From JASBTN01 sp965228805 (lineage in GTDB: Bacteria; Pseudomonadota; Alphaproteobacteria; Rhodobacterales; Rhodobacteraceae), in the NCBI RefSeq assembly GCF_965228805.1, contig NZ_CBDDIE010000003.1:2108001-2172000 (forward strand): a DNA stretch of 64,000 nucleotides, given 5' to 3'. The notes beneath the pieces were generated by a model. It did no database searches and was not told where the DNA came from. It was given only the letters and a program-made list of their open reading frames with translations. Position 1 is the stretch's first letter, and each line of letters begins with the position of its first letter. Shown piece by piece: positions 36,449 to 46,917 of the stretch. The position numbers and the translations under genes were made by a program.

Positions 36449-37471
36449 TCAGCCCTTCTTCAGGACCTCGCGGCCCAGCAGCTCGGCGATCTGCACCGCG
36501 TTCAGGGCGGCGCCCTTGCGCAGGTTGTCCGACACGCACCACAGGTTCAGGCCGTTTTCGACCGTGACGTCCTGGCGGATGCGGCTGATGAAGGTGGCAA
36601 AGTCGCCGACGCATTCGATCGGGGTGACGTAGCCGCCCGCCTCGCGCTTGTCGACAACCAGGATGCCCGGCGCCTGGCGCAGGATGTCGCGCGCTTCGTC
36701 CTCGTCCAGGAACTCCTCGGTCTCGATGTTGATCGATTCCGAATGACCCACGAAGACCGGCACGCGCACGCAGGTGGCGGTGACTTTGATCGACGGGTCG
36801 ACGATCTTCTTCGTCTCGGCGATCATCTTCCACTCTTCCTTGGTGTCACCGCTGTCCATGAAGACATCGATATGCGGGATTACGTTGAAGGCGATCTGTT
36901 TCGGGTAGACCGACGGTTCGACCTCCTGACCCGGGACATACATGCCCTTGGTCTGGTTCCACAGCTCGTCAATCGCGTCCTTGCCCGAGCCCGAAACCGA
37001 CTGGTAGGTCGACACGACAACGCGCTTGATCTTGGCGCGGTCATGCAGGGGCTTCAGCGCCACAACCATCTGCGCGGTCGAGCAGTTGGGGTTCGCGATG
37101 ATCATCTTGTTCTTGTAGCCGTGCACCGCCTGCGGGTTCACTTCCGGCACGATCAGCGGAATGTCCGGGTCGTAGCGGTAAAGCGACGAGTTGTCGATCA
37201 CCACGCAGCCCGCCTCGGCAGCCTTGGGCGCATAGACCTTGGTGGCCTCGGACCCCACGGCGAAGAGCGCAATGTCCCAGCCCGCGAAGTCGAAGGTGTC
37301 CAGGTCCTTGGTGGTCACGGTAGTGTCGCCAAAGCTGACTTCGGTGCCGAGCGAACGGCGCGAAGCGAGCGCGGCGAGTTCGTCCACAGGAAACTGGCGT
37401 TCAGCCAGAATGTTCAGCATTTCGCGGCCCACGTTACCCGTGGCGCCAACGACGGCGACTTTGTAGCCCAT
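36449..37471 (-). CDS. asd: Aspartate-semialdehyde dehydrogenase
   Basis: A 340-residue enzyme with N-terminal NADP-binding KVAVVGATGNVGREMLNIL, catalytic C130 in IANPNCSTAQ, and GSGKDAIDELWNQTK. It reduces aspartyl phosphate to aspartate semialdehyde for lysine, diaminopimelate, methionine, threonine and ectoine synthesis. Length is normal. It stands alone and has its own terminator. Confidence 0.97.
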   Translation of the reverse strand: MGYKVAVVGATGNVGREMLNILAERQFPVDELAALASRRSLGTEVSFGDTTVTTKDLDTFDFAGWDIALFAVGSEATKVYAPKAAEAGCVVIDNSSLYRYDPDIPLIVPEVNPQAVHGYKNKMIIANPNCSTAQMVVALKPLHDRAKIKRVVVSTYQSVSGSGKDAIDELWNQTKGMYVPGQEVEPSVYPKQIAFNVIPHIDVFMDSGDTKEEWKMIAETKKIVDPSIKVTATCVRVPVFVGHSESINIETEEFLDEDEARDILRQAPGILVVDKREAGGYVTPIECVGDFATFISRIRQDVTVENGLNLWCVSDNLRKGAALNAVQIAELLGREVLKKG

Positions 37472-37824
37472 TACGGGGTCTCCTTTTACGAGTCTGTCTT
37501 TGCAAAGACGGGCGGGGTTTAGCCGAAACCGCGCCCTTGGGGAAGGGGGCGGGGCATGGATTTACGTTGACTTGACCATTCTGTGCTGTAATGGAGGCAC
37601 ATTCCGGCCCGCTGGGGCGTGAACAGCCCGGCGCGACTGCGCGCCACGGCCGGAAGGATTGGCGCCGGATGCGCCAAACAAGGTTCCCAGATCACGCGGG
37701 GGTACTGACGGCCGGATCGGCAAGGCGGGCACGAGGCCCCTTTGCGAGCGCCAGGCCGCACCCATCCGACGGGCAATGGCCCGTGACCGTGACGAACGGT
37801 GCGCCGATGCTGCGTGCCAGAAAG
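37472..37824. other. 353-base gap between asd and DEAD-box helicase
   Basis: Divergent promoter region with no convincing gene. A plus-strand frame in phase with the helicase stays open from 37591, but its translation (Arg/Pro/Gly-rich) does not look like a helicase N-terminus. A long 5' untranslated leader, as in cold-shock helicases, is the simpler reading. TTGACT at 37567 lacks a convincing -10 partner. Confidence 0.4.
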
Positions 37825-39126
37825 ATGAATATGACGACGTTTGATGACCTCGGGCTGGACCCGAAGCTTTTGAAATCCGTGGCCGATGCCGGCTATGAAA
37901 CCCCGACCCCGATCCAGGTCCGTGCGATCCCGCCGGTTCTGGAAGGCCGTGACGTGATGGGCCTGGCCCAGACCGGCACAGGCAAGACCGCCGCTTTCGG
38001 CCTGCCGCTGATCCATCAGTTGCTGGCGCATCCGGGCAAGCCGGTGGCGAAATCCATCAAGGCACTGGTGCTGGCACCTACCCGCGAGCTGGTCAACCAG
38101 ATTGCCGAGAACCTGGACCTCTACGTCCAGGGCACGCGCATGAAGGTGATGACCGTGGTCGGCGGTGCCTCGATCAACCGCCAGATCCGCGGTTTGGAAC
38201 GTGGTGTGGACATCCTGGTCGCCACCCCGGGTCGCCTGATCGACTTGATGGACCAGAAGGCCATTCGCCTGGACTTGGCCCGCTTCCTGGTGCTGGACGA
38301 GGCCGACCAGATGCTCGACATGGGCTTCATCCACGCCTTGCGCAAGATCGCCCCGCAGATCGGCACGCCGCGCCAGACCATGCTGTTTTCGGCCACTATG
38401 CCCAAGCAGATGGAGGAACTGTCGCGCGCCTATCTGAAGGACCCGGTCAAGGTGCAGGTGACGCCCCCGGGCAAGGCTGCCGACAAGATCACCCAGGGCG
38501 TACACTTTGCCCCTGACCGACCCGAAAAGGTCGCGCTGCTGAAAGAGTATCTGGCCGATGAGCCCTCGGGCCTGTCGCTGGTCTTTGCCCGCACCAAACA
38601 CGGCGCCGAACGGCTGATGAAGGAACTGGTAAAGGCCGGGTTCGCCGCCGTCTCGATCCATGGCAACAAGAGCCAGGGTCAGCGCGAGCGCGCCCTGAAG
38701 GCCTTCCGCGATGGCGACGCGCGGGTGCTGGTCGCCACCGATGTGGCCGCGCGTGGGATCGACATCCCGGGGGTGAGCCACGTGTTCAATTTCGACCTGC
38801 CGGAAGTGGCTGAAAACTACGTGCACCGCATTGGCCGTACCGCGCGGGCCGGGGCGGATGGGGATGCGATCTCCTTCGTGGCTGGCGTCGACATGGGCCC
38901 GCTGCGCGACATTGAAAAGCTGATGAAGATCTCGATCCCGGTGCTGGGTGGCGAAGAACCCGAGGCCGAGAAACGCGTGCAGGGACAAAACCGCGGTGGC
39001 GGTGGTGGTCGCCGCGGTGGTCGTCCGCAGGCGAAACCGGCACCGAAGCCTGCACAACCCGCGCGATCCGGAGGCGAGGCCAAACCTGGTCGGCGCCGTC
39101 GTCGTCGGCGCGGCAAGGCCGCCTGA
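37825..39126 (+). CDS. DEAD-box ATP-dependent RNA helicase (RhlE-like)
   Basis: A 433-residue helicase with Q motif (YETPTPIQ), motif I AQTGTGKT, Ia PTRELV, II DEAD, III SAT, V ATDVAARGIDI and VI HRIGRTARAG. A basic, glycine- and arginine-rich tail (RRGGRPQAKPAPKPAQPARS, then RRRRRRRGK) should bind RNA. The start at 37825 (MNMTTFDDLGLD) is chosen from the family N-terminus; ATG 37831 two codons later is equally possible. Role: RNA remodelling in ribosome assembly or mRNA decay. Confidence 0.92.
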   Translation: MNMTTFDDLGLDPKLLKSVADAGYETPTPIQVRAIPPVLEGRDVMGLAQTGTGKTAAFGLPLIHQLLAHPGKPVAKSIKALVLAPTRELVNQIAENLDLYVQGTRMKVMTVVGGASINRQIRGLERGVDILVATPGRLIDLMDQKAIRLDLARFLVLDEADQMLDMGFIHALRKIAPQIGTPRQTMLFSATMPKQMEELSRAYLKDPVKVQVTPPGKAADKITQGVHFAPDRPEKVALLKEYLADEPSGLSLVFARTKHGAERLMKELVKAGFAAVSIHGNKSQGQRERALKAFRDGDARVLVATDVAARGIDIPGVSHVFNFDLPEVAENYVHRIGRTARAGADGDAISFVAGVDMGPLRDIEKLMKISIPVLGGEEPEAEKRVQGQNRGGGGGRRGGRPQAKPAPKPAQPARSGGEAKPGRRRRRRRGKAA

Positions 39127-39142
39127 CGGGGGCCATGGGGGT

Positions 39143-39160
39143 CTGGGGGGCAGCCCCCAG
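39143..39160. terminator. GC-rich hairpin after the helicase gene
   Basis: CTGGGGG and CCCCCAG form a perfect 7-base-pair stem with a 4-base loop, 16 bases after the helicase stop and before the convergent MFS gene. No T-run follows. It may be a weak terminator or a small intergenic repeat. Confidence 0.4.
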
Positions 39161-39215
39161 CCACCGCCGCGCTATCGAAAACCATTTAATAGTTTTGTTT
39201 CGGCGATCCGCTTCG

Positions 39216-40400
39216 TCAGTCGGTGCGATCCCGGCTGAACAGGTAGACGCCAATTCCCAGTGCCAGTGGCACCGCGAAGAACAGGAACACCGCCTGATAG
39301 GGCTGGGTCGGGCTGGCGGCCCCTTTGCTCGCGCTGGCAAAGACACTGCCCGAGGCGAACTGGAACAATCCCACGCCGCCAATCCCGAACATGTTGACCA
39401 GGGTCACGCCCCGTCCCACCAGTTGCGGCGGGAAGAAGCTGCGCCCATGGGCCATGATCATCGGGAAGCTTGACCCGAACAGGCCGATCCCGGCCAACAA
39501 GGCGGTTATGACCCAGACATTGGCCGTGGGCGCCGCCCACAGCAGCGCAAGACAGGCAAGCGCCAGGCCATTGCCAACCACCACGACCCATTTGCGCGTG
39601 CCGAACACCCGGTCGAGCGGCCCGTAGGCCAGGTTGCCCACCACCATCGCCAGACCCATCGCCAGGGTCACCCAGCCGATCCCTTCGGACCCCAAGCCGT
39701 GCACTTCCTCCAGAAACGGCCCGGCCCAGAGCCCGCGCAGGCCTGCGGGGGCGGTGTAGTTCACGAACATCATCACCAGGATGAACCACAGTGCGGGCAG
39801 GCGCAGGAGATCCAGCAGCGAGCCTTTCGGCGCGCCTTCACGCCGCGCATTGGGTGGGTCGATCACGAAGATCAGGATCGCAACGGCCACGATCAGGGTA
39901 ACGGCGGCGAGTCCCCACATGGTCTCGCGCCAACCCAGGATCTCGACTGCCCAGGCCATCGGCAGGGCCGCCGCGATATTGCCAAGCGCGCCGATGCCGA
40001 TCACCGCACCGGCCAGCGACGCGAAGACGGCAGGCGCATACATGCGCGCAAAGATGTAATAAGAGGCCATCAGCACCGGCGAACAGCCCACGCCGATCAG
40101 CATCATCGCGATCTGCACATGGCCAGGCCCCTGCGCCAGGGCAAACATTGCCGCCCCACCGGCACCTCCCAAAGCCAACAGTCCCGCGGCCAAACGGCGC
40201 GGCCCAAGATGGTCCAGCGCCCAGCCTACGGGTAACTGCATGACCGCAAAGACGATGAACCACAGGCCGGAGGCCCGGGACAGGTGCTCGGCAGTGGCGC
40301 CAATATCCGTGTCCAGGACAGGCGCCATGACCGCCAGAAAGGCGCGGTAGAACTGGCTCAGCACGTAGGCCAGGACCAGAAAGATGAGCCCGGTTCGCAT
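39216..40400 (-). CDS. Major facilitator superfamily (MFS) transporter
   Basis: A 394-residue protein with 12 predicted helices. The first carries LIFLVLAYVLSQFYRAFLAV, and a signature-A-like loop DHLGPRRLA follows helix 2. ATG 40400 follows GGGGAG. The group resembles nitrate/sugar-phosphate or drug MFS carriers; no substrate can be assigned. It is divergent from a MarR gene (119-base gap), which may regulate it. Confidence 0.87.
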   Translation of the reverse strand: MRTGLIFLVLAYVLSQFYRAFLAVMAPVLDTDIGATAEHLSRASGLWFIVFAVMQLPVGWALDHLGPRRLAAGLLALGGAGGAAMFALAQGPGHVQIAMMLIGVGCSPVLMASYYIFARMYAPAVFASLAGAVIGIGALGNIAAALPMAWAVEILGWRETMWGLAAVTLIVAVAILIFVIDPPNARREGAPKGSLLDLLRLPALWFILVMMFVNYTAPAGLRGLWAGPFLEEVHGLGSEGIGWVTLAMGLAMVVGNLAYGPLDRVFGTRKWVVVVGNGLALACLALLWAAPTANVWVITALLAGIGLFGSSFPMIMAHGRSFFPPQLVGRGVTLVNMFGIGGVGLFQFASGSVFASASKGAASPTQPYQAVFLFFAVPLALGIGVYLFSRDRTD

Positions 40401-40519
40401 ACCAATCTCCCCAAGTATAACCGGCGAAGAACACACCGGAACCAATGCGGATGCAAGCCCGGGATGGCGCCCTGTCAACAACCCTTGCAAATCACAACGA
40501 TTCATGTGCTTGCTAGGGT

Positions 40520-40981
40520 ATGACCGACACGCTCAAGACCGATTTCGACCTGGACACGTTCCTTCCCTACCAGCTTTCCGTCCTGGCCGCGCGTGTCAGC
40601 GCGGGTTTTGCGCGCCACTACAAGAAGGCCTATGGGATCTCGGTTGCCGAATGGCGCGTGGTTGCGCATCTGTCGCGCGGAGACGCGGTCAGCGTGCGCG
40701 AGATCCACGAGCGGGTGAACATGGACAAGCCCAAGGTCAGCCGTGCGGCCTCGCGGCTGGAAGAGGCGGGCTATGTCACCAAGCTCACCAACAGCACCGA
40801 CCGACGGCTGGTCGAGCTCAGCCTGACCGACAAGGGCTGGGCGATGATTGCCGACCTGACCCCAATCGCTCTGCGCTATGAAGAACGGCTTCTGCAGGCC
40901 ATCGGCTCGGAGGATGAAACCTTCCGCCGCCTGGTTGGCAGCCTGAACGAAGCCGCCCGCGATCCGCTGACCGACGGCTGA
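40520..40981 (+). CDS. MarR-family transcriptional regulator
   Basis: A 153-residue winged-helix regulator: dimerisation helices at both ends, recognition region SVREIHERVNMDKPKVSRAA (about 69-88), and the wing LTNSTDRRLVELSLTDKG typical of MarR. It is divergent from an MFS transporter and upstream of a thiolase gene on the same strand after 114 bases. Regulation of the MFS gene is the simplest inference. Confidence 0.9.
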   Translation: MTDTLKTDFDLDTFLPYQLSVLAARVSAGFARHYKKAYGISVAEWRVVAHLSRGDAVSVREIHERVNMDKPKVSRAASRLEEAGYVTKLTNSTDRRLVELSLTDKGWAMIADLTPIALRYEERLLQAIGSEDETFRRLVGSLNEAARDPLTDG

Positions 40982-41095
40982 GCCAGCTGACGGGACGTCA
41001 CGCGGCCCGCCCTATCTCCTGACGGAGCGTCACAAGCGACAGGGTTTCGCCCCTGTGGCAACCTGCGCGCAACTGCGAAATACGGGAGACTTTCC

Positions 41096-42271
41096 ATGGA
41101 CGATATCGTCATTCTGAGCGGCACGCGCACCGCGATCGGCACCTTTGGCGGCAGCCTTGCCGCCACACCGCCCAGCCAGCTGGGCGCCATCGTGGCGCGC
41201 GAAGCCATGGCTCGCGCTGGGGTCGAAGGTGGCCAGATCGGCCATGTGGCATTCGGCCATATCATCAACACCGAACCGCGTGACATGTACCTGTCCCGTG
41301 TCGCGGCGATGGAGGCAGGTATTCCTGACACCACCCCGGCGATGAATGTGAACCGGCTTTGCGGCTCGGGCGTTCAGGCAATTGTCTCGGCAGTCCAGAA
41401 CCTGGCGCTGGGCGACGCGGATTTTGCCCTGGCTGGCGGGGCCGAAAACATGAGCCGCTCGCCCTATATCCTGCCTGCCGCGCGCTGGGGGCAGAAAATG
41501 GGCGATGTCGGCGCCCAGGACATGATGCTGGGCGCGCTGAACTGCCCCTTTGGCACCGGGCACATGGGGATCACGGCCGAGAATGTCTCGGATGAACATG
41601 CGGTGAGCCGCGAAGACCAGGACGCCTTTGCTGCCGAAAGCCAAAGTCGGGCCGCGGCCGCCATCAAGGCCGGGCACTTCAAGGACCAGATCGTGCCGGT
41701 CGAGGTGAAGAAGCGTCGCGAGCTTGTCACCTTTGACACCGATGAGCATCCCAAACCCACCACCGCCGAGACGCTGGCGGGGCTGCGTCCGGCTTTCAAG
41801 AAGGACGGGTCGGTGACGGCGGGCAACGCTTCGGGCATCAATGACGGCGCCGCGGCGCTGGTGCTGGCGCGTGCGGATGCTGCCGAGGCTGCGGGCCTGA
41901 AACCGCATGCCCGCGTGATCGGGTACGCCCATGCCGGCGTGCGCCCCGAAGTGATGGGCATCGGCCCCATCCCGGCGGTAGAGATGTTGCTGAAACGCAC
42001 TGGTCTGTCGGTCGAGGATTTCGACGTGATCGAGTCGAACGAGGCCTTCGCCGCCCAGGCCATCGCAGTCAATCGCGGGCTGGGGCTGGACACGGCCAAG
42101 GTGAACCCGAACGGCGGCGCGATTGCCCTGGGCCACCCGGTGGGGGCCACCGGCGCGATCATTACCGTGAAGGCGATGTATGAGCTGGAGCGGATCGGTG
42201 GCTCGAAAGCGCTGATCACCATGTGCATTGGTGGCGGGCAGGGGATCGCTCTGGCCATTGAGCGCATCTGA
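41096..42271 (+). CDS. Acetyl-CoA C-acyltransferase (thiolase, BktB-like)
   Basis: A 391-residue thiolase with the acyl-accepting C89 in NRLCGSGVQA, H347 in ALGHPVGATG and C377 in TMCIGGGQG. It catalyses reversible condensation or cleavage of acyl-CoA with acetyl-CoA, as in beta-oxidation or polyhydroxyalkanoate precursor synthesis. The covering-loop region (MGITAENVSDEH) is normal, and nothing in the neighbours narrows the chain length. Confidence 0.93.
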   Translation: MDDIVILSGTRTAIGTFGGSLAATPPSQLGAIVAREAMARAGVEGGQIGHVAFGHIINTEPRDMYLSRVAAMEAGIPDTTPAMNVNRLCGSGVQAIVSAVQNLALGDADFALAGGAENMSRSPYILPAARWGQKMGDVGAQDMMLGALNCPFGTGHMGITAENVSDEHAVSREDQDAFAAESQSRAAAAIKAGHFKDQIVPVEVKKRRELVTFDTDEHPKPTTAETLAGLRPAFKKDGSVTAGNASGINDGAAALVLARADAAEAAGLKPHARVIGYAHAGVRPEVMGIGPIPAVEMLLKRTGLSVEDFDVIESNEAFAAQAIAVNRGLGLDTAKVNPNGGAIALGHPVGATGAIITVKAMYELERIGGSKALITMCIGGGQGIALAIERI

Positions 42272-42366
42272 GGCGGGTTGGGGACGGCCCCTGCGCGGCT
42301 CCCACCCTGGCTGGTGTCACGTCTGTGGCTGCGTTGCGTACACCCACCCCGCCGCGCCGGGCCGGT

Positions 42367-43308
42367 TCAGGTCCAGCCGTAACGCACAAGGTGGAAGAAG
42401 ACCGGCGCGGCGAAGACCACGCCGTCGAGCCGGTCGATGAACCCGCCATGCCCGGCCATCAGATGCCCCCAGTCGCGCACGCCCTTGTCGCGTTTGATTG
42501 CCGACATGACCAAGCCGCCCATCAGTCCCAGCGCGGCAACGACCAGGCCAAGGCCTGCAGAGCCGAGCAGGCCGAAAGGCGTCATCCAGCTCAACCCCGC
42601 GCCGATCACCGCACCGGCCAGGATGGCAACACCAAACCCTTCCCGGGTCTTGGATGGGGACAGACCGGGTGCAACCGGGTGTCGACCCAGGAACTTGCCG
42701 GCCACGTAACTCAAAACGTCCGCCAGCTGCACCACCAGCACCAGGAAGATGACCAATAGCAGGTTGCGCCCCTCAAAACCCTCGATTGGCAGGGCCAACA
42801 GGGCGGGTATGTGCGAACCCGCGAAGACGCAGATCATCAACGCCCATTGTGTCTCGGCCACCCGCATCAGGAAACGATCGGTGTCGCCACGCAGGACGGA
42901 GACCATGGGCAGGAACAGGAAGGCATAGACCGGCACGAAGATCGAATACATGCCGTACCAGTCGATCCAGATCAGCCCGTACTGAACCGGTAGGATGACG
43001 AAGAAGGCGGTGACCAGTGCCCAGTGATCCGCACGGCGCTTGGCGGTCAGCGACAGGAACTCGCGCAGGGCTGCAAAGGATATGAGCGCAAAGAGCACGA
43101 TCAGCCCGGGCCGTCCGAACAGGCTTGCCAGTCCCAGAAGCAACGCCATGCCCCACCAGGAATGGATGCGCGACATGTAGGCCTCGACCTCGGGATGCTC
43201 CCCCTCGGGGGAAAATTGCGCTTGCAGCCATTCGCCGATGAGCGTGGCGACCAGCAGGAGACCCAGGGCGGCCAGGGCCAGAATGCCGAACTCGGGAATG
43301 GTGCTCAT
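42367..43308 (-). CDS. Phosphatidate cytidylyltransferase (CDP-diglyceride synthase, CdsA-like)
   Basis: A 313-residue membrane protein with 8-9 helices and the CDS signature near the C-terminus: SAIKRDKGVRDWGHLMAGHG followed by GFIDRLDG. It makes CDP-diacylglycerol from phosphatidate and CTP. It overlaps an acyltransferase gene as ATGA, so the pair probably supplies a dedicated phospholipid or glycerolipid route; a housekeeping cdsA next to uppS would usually be expected elsewhere. No own terminator is evident. Confidence 0.88.
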   Translation of the reverse strand: MSTIPEFGILALAALGLLLVATLIGEWLQAQFSPEGEHPEVEAYMSRIHSWWGMALLLGLASLFGRPGLIVLFALISFAALREFLSLTAKRRADHWALVTAFFVILPVQYGLIWIDWYGMYSIFVPVYAFLFLPMVSVLRGDTDRFLMRVAETQWALMICVFAGSHIPALLALPIEGFEGRNLLLVIFLVLVVQLADVLSYVAGKFLGRHPVAPGLSPSKTREGFGVAILAGAVIGAGLSWMTPFGLLGSAGLGLVVAALGLMGGLVMSAIKRDKGVRDWGHLMAGHGGFIDRLDGVVFAAPVFFHLVRYGWT

Positions 43309-43943
43309 GACGCACCCTCCTCGGACAGAGCCACGAGGGCCGCGCGGGCGCGGTCGAGGAAGGCGGTTTTATCTTCGCCCTCCTTCAGATGGATGGCCTC
43401 GCCGAAGCGCACGGAACACAAGAGCGGAACTGGCATGATCTCACCCTTCGGGATCACGTGGTTCATGTTCTCGATCCAGGCGGGGACCAGGTCGACCTCC
43501 GGCCGACGGCTGGCCACGTGGAAAAGCCCGGTCTTGAAGGGCAGGGCGGGGACGTCGCCCATGTTGCGCTTGCCTTCGGGGAAGATGATCAGGCTCGATC
43601 CCTCGTCCAGGGCGCTGACCATTTGGCTGACCGGATCGTCATCGCGTGTGTCCGGGTTGCGGTCGATCAACACCGCGCGGAACACATCGCGCCCGGCAAA
43701 GGCGCGCAGCGGCGAGGTCAGCCAGTAATCCGCCGCCGCCACCGGCCGGGTGCGATAGCGCAGGGCGGGCGGCAGCACCGCCCAGACCAGCACGAAATCC
43801 CCGTTTGAGGTGTGATTGGCGAAATAGATGCGCTGGCGTCGGGTGGGCCCGGCCCCCAGCCACACCCCGCGCACCGCCGTCAGCAGGCGGGCAAACATCA
43901 CGATCACTTCGCCCGCAATCCAGGCAATCCAGTTCTTCAACAC
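43305..43943 (-). CDS. 1-acyl-glycerol-3-phosphate acyltransferase family protein (PlsC-like)
   Basis: A 212-residue lysophospholipid acyltransferase with the catalytic H44-X4-D49 motif in ANHTSNGDF and the substrate motif FPEGKRN. The GTG at 43943 is chosen because GGGAGG lies 8 bases upstream; the open frame to 44003 has no such site. It is translationally coupled to the downstream CdsA-like gene and could make the phosphatidate that CdsA consumes. Confidence 0.87.
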   Translation of the reverse strand: MLKNWIAWIAGEVIVMFARLLTAVRGVWLGAGPTRRQRIYFANHTSNGDFVLVWAVLPPALRYRTRPVAAADYWLTSPLRAFAGRDVFRAVLIDRNPDTRDDDPVSQMVSALDEGSSLIIFPEGKRNMGDVPALPFKTGLFHVASRRPEVDLVPAWIENMNHVIPKGEIMPVPLLCSVRFGEAIHLKEGEDKTAFLDRARAALVALSEEGAS

Positions 43944-44210
43944 ATGCCACCTCCCGCACCAATTGCGCGGCTCAGACAATTTGAAACGCCCTTGGCCGGG
44001 CACCGAAAATCAGGGTTGCGTTCGCGCCCGCATATTCCGCCGGAGCGGACCGAAGACGTTCGGGCTCAATTCGTCCAGGACGCCCTTATGCCCCCTTTCG
44101 GTTTACGGCGCATTTGCTTGAAATTCGAGCGATTTCTGTGGCGGTGATAAACCTTTTCTTATGCCCGTCTGCGGCATGTTTGGCAGGCTAGAGGGACAAG
44201 ACTATGGGGT

Positions 44211-44597
44211 GTGATCGTGAACGCGATTGTGCAATTGACGCTTGAGGAAAAGGTTCGGCTCGACCGGGATCAACTGGAAGTGCTCTATGTTCAGTTGGGG
44301 CCCGCCGGGGCCGATAAGCTGGTAAGCCATGCTTTGGAAGAATTGGCCGTCGCACTTGCGAGGGTCGAGAAACATCACAAATCAGGCCGAATGGATGAGG
44401 TGCGGAGAGGCATGAAAGGCGTCGTCTCGATCGCGCAGCAGATCGGCATGACAACGCTGGCCCGGGTGGCGCGGGATGTGCTTGAGCTGTCCGAAACAAC
44501 CGACGGGGCCGCCTATTGCGCGGCCATGGCGCGGTTGGGGCGAATTGGTGAAGGCAGTCTTATGGCGGTCTGGGATATTCAGGACATTCCTGTCTGA
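44211..44597 (+). CDS. Conserved-looking helical protein, unknown function
   Basis: A 128-residue, mostly alpha-helical cytoplasmic protein starting with GTG. The helical pattern with HALEELAVALARVEKHHKSG and GMKGVVSIAQQIGMTTLARV recalls a histidine phosphotransfer four-helix bundle, but the canonical HXXKG phosphosite is not present. It stands upstream of an M17 aminopeptidase gene. The function is unknown. Confidence 0.68.
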   Translation: MIVNAIVQLTLEEKVRLDRDQLEVLYVQLGPAGADKLVSHALEELAVALARVEKHHKSGRMDEVRRGMKGVVSIAQQIGMTTLARVARDVLELSETTDGAAYCAAMARLGRIGEGSLMAVWDIQDIPV

Positions 44598-44704
44598 TCT
44601 TGGGGACCCCAGGGCTTGCAGCGTAAAGGTGGAATGATGAAGGGGACGCTTGCGGCCCCTGACCACCGTTGTAGTCTGTGCGAAACTCTGCAGACGAGGC
44701 CCCT

Positions 44705-46089
<1,385 letters not shown>

Positions 46090-46090
<1 letters not shown>

Positions 46091-46905
46091 TGGATCGCCG
46101 TCTGACCCCGGCAAATGGTCGCGTCGCGTTCCAGGGCATGGAGGTGCCTCCCCCCGGTGTGCGTCTGGTGCCTGGGCAGAATATGCGGATAACCCAGCCG
46201 GTGGTCGACCTCTGCGCGGCACCTGCGGGTGCGCGGGACAAGCAGATGCTGTTGGGGCAGGGTTTCACGATGTTGGACATCCATGACGGTTGGGCTTTCG
46301 GGTTTGACCCGGTGGACGATTACGTCGGTTATCTGCCCCAGGAAGTGATCGCCCAGGCCGAGTCGCCGACGCATCGGCTGGCCGTGCGGCAAAGCCACAT
46401 CTATCCGCAGCCAGACTTCAAGAGCCGAGAAATGGCTAGCCTGAGTTTTCTCAGTGAACTGGAGGTGGTCGGAGAGGTTGGCCGCTTTGCCGAACTGGCC
46501 AGTGGTGGGTTCGTGCCACTTCAACATGTTGAACCTCTGTCCTGGGTCGCGGCGGATGCGGTCACCGTGGCCGAAAGCTTCCTTGGCACACCCTATCTGT
46601 GGGGCGGCAACTGTGGCAGCGGAATCGATTGTTCGGGCCTGGTGCAGTTGGCGCTGTGGGCGGCCGGACGGGCCTGCCCGCGCGACAGTGACATGCAGGA
46701 AAGCCTGGGCGCGGATATCGACGGCGCCCTGCAGCGTGGCGACCTTCTGTTCTGGAAAGGCCATGTCGCGATGGTGGTGGACGAGAACCGTATCATCCAT
46801 GCCAATGCGCATCACATGGCGGTGGCCTATGAAGGGATCGACGCGGCGATCATCCGGATCGAAGCGCAGGGTGATGGGCCAGTGATTGCGCGTCGCCGTC
46901 TCTGA
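46090..46905 (+). CDS. NlpC/P60 family peptidase with N-terminal SH3-like domains
   Basis: A 271-residue protein with two SH3-like segments (about 25-145) and a C-terminal NlpC/P60 domain (about 155-265). The catalytic triad is visible as C181 (GIDCSGL), H225 (KGHVAMV) and H237 (IIHANAHH). No signal peptide is seen, so it acts in the cytoplasm, as in dipeptidyl-peptidase VI-type murein-peptide recycling. It overlaps the M17 peptidase gene by one base; together they could degrade murein peptides to amino acids. Confidence 0.9.
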
Positions 46906-46917
46906 CCGCAACCGCGT

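Noticed and set aside
37567..37596. Sigma-70 promoter TTGACT...TAATGG before the helicase
   Set aside because: The -10 element matches poorly and spacing is off, so it is not supported.
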